Shown piece by piece: positions 59,948 through 64,000 of a stretch of 64,000 nt of DNA; the first letter of the stretch is position 1; each line of letters opens with the position of its first letter. Both the position numbers and the translations under genes were made by a program. Below the pieces are notes generated by a model that searched no databases, was not told where the DNA came from, and was given only the letters and a program-made list of their open reading frames with translations. This DNA comes from Mucilaginibacter gilvus. GTDB taxonomy: Bacteria; Bacteroidota; Bacteroidia; Sphingobacteriales; Sphingobacteriaceae. Location of the stretch: the NCBI RefSeq assembly GCF_004054195.1, contig NZ_SBIW01000001.1, positions 62,001 to 126,000 on the forward strand, read 5' to 3'.

Positions 59948-60913
59948 ATGAAAATACTGGTTATCCGCTTCAGTTCAATGGGTGATGTAATTTACACCAC
60001 ACCCGTTGTGCGCTGTTTAAAAAAGCAGGTTCCCAACGCCGAAGTACATTTCCTTACCAAACCAGCCTTTCAATACATCTACAATAACAACCCCTACCTT
60101 GATAAGCTGCTGTTGCTGAAACCAACACTGGCAGAAACCATTGCCGATATTAAGGCGGAAAAGTACGATTGCATTATAGACTTGCACAACAACCTGCGCA
60201 CGGCTATTATTAAACTTCGCGCAGGCATTAAATCGTCTACCTATAAAAAATATACTGCACGCAAGTGGCTGAGTTTAAAGCTTAACCTAAAATTAGTGCC
60301 CAGTACGCATTTGGTAGACCGATATTTAAAAACCATTGAATTTTTAGGTGTTACCAACGATGGTAAAACGATAGATTATTATGTAGGGCAATACGAGTTA
60401 AACAAGCTTCTCCCCTCATCGCACCAAAACGGGTTTGTGGCTTTTATTATAGGCGCTACCCACTTTACTAAACGGCTGCCAAACTACAAGATCATTAATA
60501 TTTGTAAAGACCTGAAACTGCCCGTAGTACTTTTAGGCGGAAAAGATGTTAAAGCAAATGGAGACGAAATTACTGCGGCTTTAGGCGAAAAGGCCTACAA
60601 TGCTTGCGGTGTAACCTCGCTGGATGAGTCGGTTTTTTTGGTGTCTAAAGCGCAAAGTATTATAGGGTTTGATACTGGGCTCACCCATATTGCCGAGGCA
60701 TTTAACAGGCCAATTGTATCCGTTTGGGGGGGCACCGTACCCTATCTGCTGGGCGTGCAACCTTATATGGTGAAGGATATTTTAGTAGCAGGTATAGATC
60801 TCAGCTGCCGCCCCTGCTCTAAATTCGGGCTGGAAAAATGTCCGCTGGGCCATTTTAAGTGTATGAATGATATGCCCGAAGAGCCAATAACTTCCTTTGT
60901 AAATAGCCGGTAA
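59948..60913 (+). CDS. Glycosyltransferase family 9 (heptosyltransferase-like)
   Basis: 321 aa. GT-B fold: N-terminal KILVIRFSSMGDVIYTTPVVRCLKKQVPNAEVHFLTKPAF and C-terminal SIIGFDTGLTHIAEAFNRPIVSVWGG, both hallmark segments of ADP-heptose:LPS heptosyltransferases, with LPVVLLGGKDVKANGDEI between them. It works at the inner face of the inner membrane in LPS core building. In operon with the heptose adenylyltransferase. The exact sugar acceptor is unknown. Confidence 0.9.
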   Translation: MKILVIRFSSMGDVIYTTPVVRCLKKQVPNAEVHFLTKPAFQYIYNNNPYLDKLLLLKPTLAETIADIKAEKYDCIIDLHNNLRTAIIKLRAGIKSSTYKKYTARKWLSLKLNLKLVPSTHLVDRYLKTIEFLGVTNDGKTIDYYVGQYELNKLLPSSHQNGFVAFIIGATHFTKRLPNYKIINICKDLKLPVVLLGGKDVKANGDEITAALGEKAYNACGVTSLDESVFLVSKAQSIIGFDTGLTHIAEAFNRPIVSVWGGTVPYLLGVQPYMVKDILVAGIDLSCRPCSKFGLEKCPLGHFKCMNDMPEEPITSFVNSR

Positions 60914-60979
60914 TTTAAATATCTGCGGGGAATTTATTTTTTATTATTTACTTTTAGGCAAAATTTAACCCTTATTCAC

Positions 60980-61609
60980 ATGAAAAAATTATTACTCTCC
61001 ATCCTATTTGTGGCTGTTGTATCAATGGGTGCATTTGCACAGATCCCTAAATTTGGTATCAAAGGCGGCGTCAACTTTGCAAACGTTACCGCTTCAAGCG
61101 GAAGTGTTTCTGCATCGCTTGGAACATTAACTACTTACTCAGTTGGTGTATTTGCCGACTTGAAAGCGGGCGCAATTTCTATACAGCCAGGTTTATTTTA
61201 TACCGGAAAAGGTTTTAAAGCTACAAGTGATAATAGCGGTGATGGCTCTGCCGAATATAACTTACATTACCTGCAGGTGCCGGTAAATTTTGTATACCAC
61301 GTACCAATTGTTGTGGGTAATATATATTTGGGTGCTGGTCCATTCGCGGCAATAGGTATATCTGGTAAAGCAAAAGGCGATGATGGAAATGGTACAACTA
61401 TTTCGCAAGATGTAACCTTTGGAGACGGAGCAGATGAAATTAAAAAAATGGAATATGGCCTGCAAGGCATTGCTGGCTTACAACTTAAAGGCGGCTTTTT
61501 GGTGGGCTTAAGCTACGATCTTGGCTTATCAAACATTGGTAACAACCTGGATGGCGAAGGTTCGATAAAAAATAAAGTATTCGGCGTTTCTGTTGGTTTT
61601 ACCTTTTAA
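60980..61609 (+). CDS. Outer-membrane beta-barrel protein (PorT-like)
   Basis: 209 aa. Signal peptide MKKLLLSILFVAVVSMGAFA. The mature part opens IPKFGIKGGVNFANVTAS and continues with alternating strands (YSVGVFADLKAGAISIQPGLFYTGKGF, LQVPVNFVYHV, YLGAGPFAAIG). It ends GVSVGFTF with a terminal Phe, as in outer-membrane proteins. The family is the small outer_membrane_beta-barrel group typical of Bacteroidota; the ligand is unknown. It has its own terminator. Confidence 0.88.
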   Translation: MKKLLLSILFVAVVSMGAFAQIPKFGIKGGVNFANVTASSGSVSASLGTLTTYSVGVFADLKAGAISIQPGLFYTGKGFKATSDNSGDGSAEYNLHYLQVPVNFVYHVPIVVGNIYLGAGPFAAIGISGKAKGDDGNGTTISQDVTFGDGADEIKKMEYGLQGIAGLQLKGGFLVGLSYDLGLSNIGNNLDGEGSIKNKVFGVSVGFTF

Positions 61610-61632
61610 CAAAGAATTATTTAATACCCCAG

Positions 61633-61661
61633 AAAAGAGGAGCAATTTTTGCTCCTCTTTT
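61633..61661 (+). terminator. Terminator of the beta-barrel gene
   Basis: AAAAGAGGAGCAA pairs with TTGCTCCTCTTTT, a 3-nt loop, followed by T. It lies 24 nt after the stop. Confidence 0.9.
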
Positions 61662-61678
61662 TTTATACTTTTAAACCG

Positions 61679-62155
61679 ATGAAGAAACTGCTGCTGATAC
61701 GCCACGCCAAAGCCACCCACGAAAGCGGCTATACCGATTTTGAACGCCCCCTTACCGAAAAAGGCATAAAAGGCGCCGAAGCTATGGCACAGCACCTGCT
61801 GGAGCAGGGCATTATACCCCAATTATTTGTTACCAGCCCGGCATTGCGCACCCATGCTACGGCTAATATTTTTACCGATAACTTAAAGCTGGCTCCATCA
61901 ACCATCATCAAAGCTATTTATGAAGCCGGCGAGCCCACCCTGCTGCGCATCATTAATGAACTCCCTGCCGACCAGGACTTTATCGCCCTTGTTGGGCATA
62001 ACCCCGCGGTAGAGCAAATACTGTACACACTAAGCGGCGCCATAAAAGAGGTTCCACCCGGAACAGTTGCCCTGATTGAGTTTAACCTGGATGCCTGGGA
62101 AGAAATTTATGAAGATTCGGGCAAGCTCACTTATTACGACAACCCTAAAATTTAG
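61679..62155 (+). CDS. sixA: Phosphohistidine phosphatase SixA
   Basis: 158 aa from the ATG at 61679 (MKKLLLIRHAK). Histidine phosphatase fold with the RHG-type motif R8-H9, SPALRTHATANIF, and the second catalytic His in VGHNPAVEQIL. SixA removes phosphate from phosphohistidine in Hpt domains or the PTS. The longer frame from 61649 runs into the preceding terminator. Its last 4 bp overlap the convergent dprA stop. Confidence 0.9.
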   Translation: MKKLLLIRHAKATHESGYTDFERPLTEKGIKGAEAMAQHLLEQGIIPQLFVTSPALRTHATANIFTDNLKLAPSTIIKAIYEAGEPTLLRIINELPADQDFIALVGHNPAVEQILYTLSGAIKEVPPGTVALIEFNLDAWEEIYEDSGKLTYYDNPKI

Positions 62156-63252
62156 TTGATGCTATAGGTTTTGCCCGGTAACGACCGGATGAAGCCCTGC
62201 AGCTCCATATCCAGCAGCGCCATGGCCAGTTGGCTAATGGGCATATTTGCTTTAATGCTCAGGTCATCTATAGCAAGTGGCGATCTGTTCTCGCGGATGA
62301 TATCATAGATGGCACGTTCGCCCGTGGATAGGTCTATAGGTAATATCAGTTGTTCCGGCGTGTTTTTCAACTCGCTATTCTTTTCCCAGCCGAGGCTGTA
62401 AGCCAAGTCGGCCACGCAGGTAAGCAGCTGGGCTTTATGGTTGCGGATGAGGAAGTTACATCCTTCAGAATATTCATCACCCAACCTGCCGGGGAAGGCA
62501 AACACATCGCGGTTGTAGCTATTGGCAATTTCGGCGGTGATGAGCGCGCCGCCTTTTAGTCCGGCTTCTACCACCACTGTAGCATCGGCCATGCCGGCCA
62601 CAATGCGGTTCCGCTGCGGAAAGTTCTCCCTATCTGGCCTGGTGCCAGAGGGATACTCGGACAGTAATCCGCCGTTTTCCAGCATCTTCTCAGCCGTACC
62701 GCGATTTTGCGAGGGGTACATCCTATCGTAGCCATGCCCCAAAACGCCAACGGTTGGCACACCCATACGCAAACATTCTTTGTGCGCAGCCACATCTATA
62801 CCCAGGGCCAGTCCGCTGGCAATTAATATGTTATACTCCTGCAGTTCTTCTACCAATTGTTTACAAAGCTGCCTGCCATAATCGGTAGCGTTACGGGTAC
62901 CTACTATGCTAATTACCCGCTGCATATTTAGGTTAGCATTCCCGCGTGAGAATAGTAGCAAAGGCGAATCGTGGCAGTTTTTTAAGCGCTTGGGGTATCG
63001 CGGATCGGTATAAAAAAGCACATCAATATTATTCCTTTCGATGAATTTCAACTCCAGCTCCGCGCGGCGCAGGGCCTCGTCAAAATCGGCAAGTTCCAGG
63101 GTTTTTGCACCTATGCCGCGCGCTTTGGTAAGCGCCGTTTTTGATAGCCGGAAGATCTGCTCGGCATCGCCAAACTTGCTTATCATTGATTTTGCCAGTA
63201 CGGGGCCTATCTTTTTTACAAATGTTAAAGCTATTTGGTGATGTAACGACAT
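62152..63252 (-). CDS. dprA: DNA-processing protein DprA
   Basis: 366 aa, typical length. Loads RecA on single-stranded DNA entering during transformation. N-terminal helix-hairpin-helix region (KARGIGAKTLELADFDEAL). The Rossmann-like core has VGTRNATDYGRQLC, SGLALGIDVAAHKECL, VGVLGHGYDRMYP, FPQRNRIVAGM and VEAGLKGGALITAE. A C-terminal winged-helix-like domain (RAIYDIIRENRSPLAIDDLSI) is present. No other competence gene is near. Confidence 0.95.
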   Translation of the reverse strand: MSLHHQIALTFVKKIGPVLAKSMISKFGDAEQIFRLSKTALTKARGIGAKTLELADFDEALRRAELELKFIERNNIDVLFYTDPRYPKRLKNCHDSPLLLFSRGNANLNMQRVISIVGTRNATDYGRQLCKQLVEELQEYNILIASGLALGIDVAAHKECLRMGVPTVGVLGHGYDRMYPSQNRGTAEKMLENGGLLSEYPSGTRPDRENFPQRNRIVAGMADATVVVEAGLKGGALITAEIANSYNRDVFAFPGRLGDEYSEGCNFLIRNHKAQLLTCVADLAYSLGWEKNSELKNTPEQLILPIDLSTGERAIYDIIRENRSPLAIDDLSIKANMPISQLAMALLDMELQGFIRSLPGKTYSIN

Positions 63253-63414
63253 AGTTTTTGCTGCACCTAAAATAGTAATATTCCTAATATTATTAGCAAT
63301 TGTGCGTGATTTTTATTTTGATATGGTCCCCGTTCCCTACATCGTCATTTTTTCGTTCCCCACAAGACGATGTACCAGGCGCCTCGCTTCCCACCCTTCA
63401 AAATAAAATTTAAA

Positions 63415-63480
63415 AAACTACAAAAATAGTTTGCAAACTATAAAAATAGTTCTACTTTAGCCTAACTACAAAAATAGTTT
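63415..63480 (+). promoter_or_regulatory. Promoter of blaI with three operator copies
   Basis: Three dyads ACTACAAAAATAGT, ACTATAAAAATAGT and ACTACAAAAATAGT lie at 63417-63430, 63437-63450 and 63465-63478. A -33 TTTG (63430-63433) and a near -7 TACTTTAG (63453-63460), 19 bp apart, thread between them. The first dyad meets the -33 box, the second fills the spacer and the third covers the likely start site. Autorepression by BlaI is strongly suggested. Confidence 0.8.
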
Positions 63481-63483
63481 ACT

Positions 63484-63861
63484 ATGAAAGTAAAAGAACT
63501 CACCAAAGCCGAAGAACAGATCATGCAGATACTTTGGCAATTAAAAGAAGCGATAGTAAAAGACATCATTGAGAAAATACCCGAGCCTAAGCCCGCTTAC
63601 AACACTGTATCAACAGTAGTAAGGGTGCTGGAGGGGAAAGGTTTTATCGATCATAAAGCGTACGGCAACTCGCACGTGTACTTTCCGCTCATTAGCGAGG
63701 ACGATTATAAAAAATTCACTTTTGATAAGTTGATGAAAAACTACTTCAGCGATTCGTACAAAAGCCTGGTATCTTTTATTGCTGATGAGAAGAACCTCGG
63801 CCTGAAAGAACTGGATGAGCTAACCGAACTATTAAACAACCTAAAAAACAAAAAACAATGA
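63484..63861 (+). CDS. blaI: BlaI/MecI/CopY family transcriptional repressor
   Basis: 125 aa. Winged-helix DNA-binding region: LTKAEEQIMQILWQLKEAIVKDIIEKIPEPKPAYNTVSTVVRVLEGKGFIDHKAYGNSHVYFPLI, followed by a helical dimer domain. The family represses until a BlaR1-type protease triggers its cleavage. The next gene overlaps by 4 bp (ATGA) and starts like BlaR1. The target may not be beta-lactam resistance; many Bacteroidota use such pairs for other envelope genes. Three operator copies sit directly upstream. Confidence 0.93.
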   Translation: MKVKELTKAEEQIMQILWQLKEAIVKDIIEKIPEPKPAYNTVSTVVRVLEGKGFIDHKAYGNSHVYFPLISEDDYKKFTFDKLMKNYFSDSYKSLVSFIADEKNLGLKELDELTELLNNLKNKKQ

Positions 63862-64000
63862 ACTGGCTGCACTACCTTGTTGAAGCAAATATTTACCTGG
63901 GGGTATTTTATTTGTGCTATTGCTTGTTTTTAAATAACGAAACCCACTACTTGTTGGGCCGGGCATACCTCCTGTTTAGCTGCGTGATATCGTTTATTTT
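63858..64000 (+). CDS. BlaR1-like M56 family peptidase (3' truncated by window end)
   Basis: The first 47 residues are visible: MNWLHYLVEANIYLGVFYLCYCLFLNNETHYLLGRAYLLFSCVISFI. Two hydrophobic helices with a short polar loop match the N-terminus of Bacteroidota M56/BlaR1-like membrane proteins. The HExxH motif would lie beyond the window. The start overlaps the blaI stop (ATGA), giving translational coupling. Assignment rests mainly on the blaI neighbour. Confidence 0.8.
   Translation, partial: MNWLHYLVEANIYLGVFYLCYCLFLNNETHYLLGRAYLLFSCVISFI

Overview
The window looks like a chromosome segment of a Bacteroidota bacterium, most probably family Sphingobacteriaceae and close to Mucilaginibacter (inferred from gene types; no search was run). 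Supporting signs are SusC-like carboxypeptidase-D/TonB-plug domains, GIN-domain (DUF2807) surface proteins, lipobox lipoproteins, the order tig-clpP-clpX, several TAnnTTTG promoter elements, and many short palindromic intergenic repeats. Coding density is high. I see no rRNA, tRNA, prophage, CRISPR array or complete IS element.

Layout. 1-7.5 kb: 3' part of an alpha-2-macroglobulin with an embedded TonB-plug module, AMP nucleosidase, then trigger factor, ClpP and ClpX on the minus strand. 7.5-12.8 kb is the accessory stretch: a decayed reading frame, an AT-rich pair (degenerate PLD-like protein plus multi-pass membrane protein), and three GIN-domain genes, two of which are duplicates that carry the same upstream regulatory architecture. 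12.9-22.9 kb: RecQ, citrate synthase, a large PAS hybrid histidine kinase, a MacB-type permease, QueA and IspD. 22.9-24.7 kb: three tandem 48-49 aa membrane peptides sharing an upstream motif, a DUF2795 protein and a PduO-type adenosyltransferase. 24.8-33.8 kb: GH19 lipoprotein, cyanophycinase-like peptidase, substrate-binding lipoprotein, exported chorismate mutase, serine hydrolase with an AraC regulator, and an ABC ATPase. 33.8-41.8 kb: GatC, PlsC, TrpRS, deoxynucleoside kinase, CTP synthase and YidC, interrupted by a small orphan gene between copies of an inverted-repeat element. 41.8-50 kb: a palindromic repeat cluster, a DnaQ/GIY-YIG fusion nuclease, a flavin-type stress protein, a wax-synthase-like MBOAT pair, an S9 peptidase and a BON/SH3/DUF937 envelope operon. 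50-64 kb: PyrF, Rho, PssA, PurS, Hpt, FolK, SppA, PolX, heptose genes, SixA, DprA and a BlaI/BlaR1 pair cut by the window end.

Most of the sequence is housekeeping: protein quality control, nucleotide and tRNA metabolism, envelope assembly and DNA repair. The least ordinary items are the two-gene AT-rich island (8.1-9.5 kb), the duplicated GIN genes with paired 9-bp repeats upstream of an ECF-like promoter, a family of short inverted-repeat elements (11.6, 37.3 and 37.9 kb) next to orphan genes, the nested palindromic cluster at 41.9-42.15 kb, and the triple-operator BlaI promoter. I found no system I can confidently call new; the best candidate for an undescribed module is the 8.1-9.5 kb pair.
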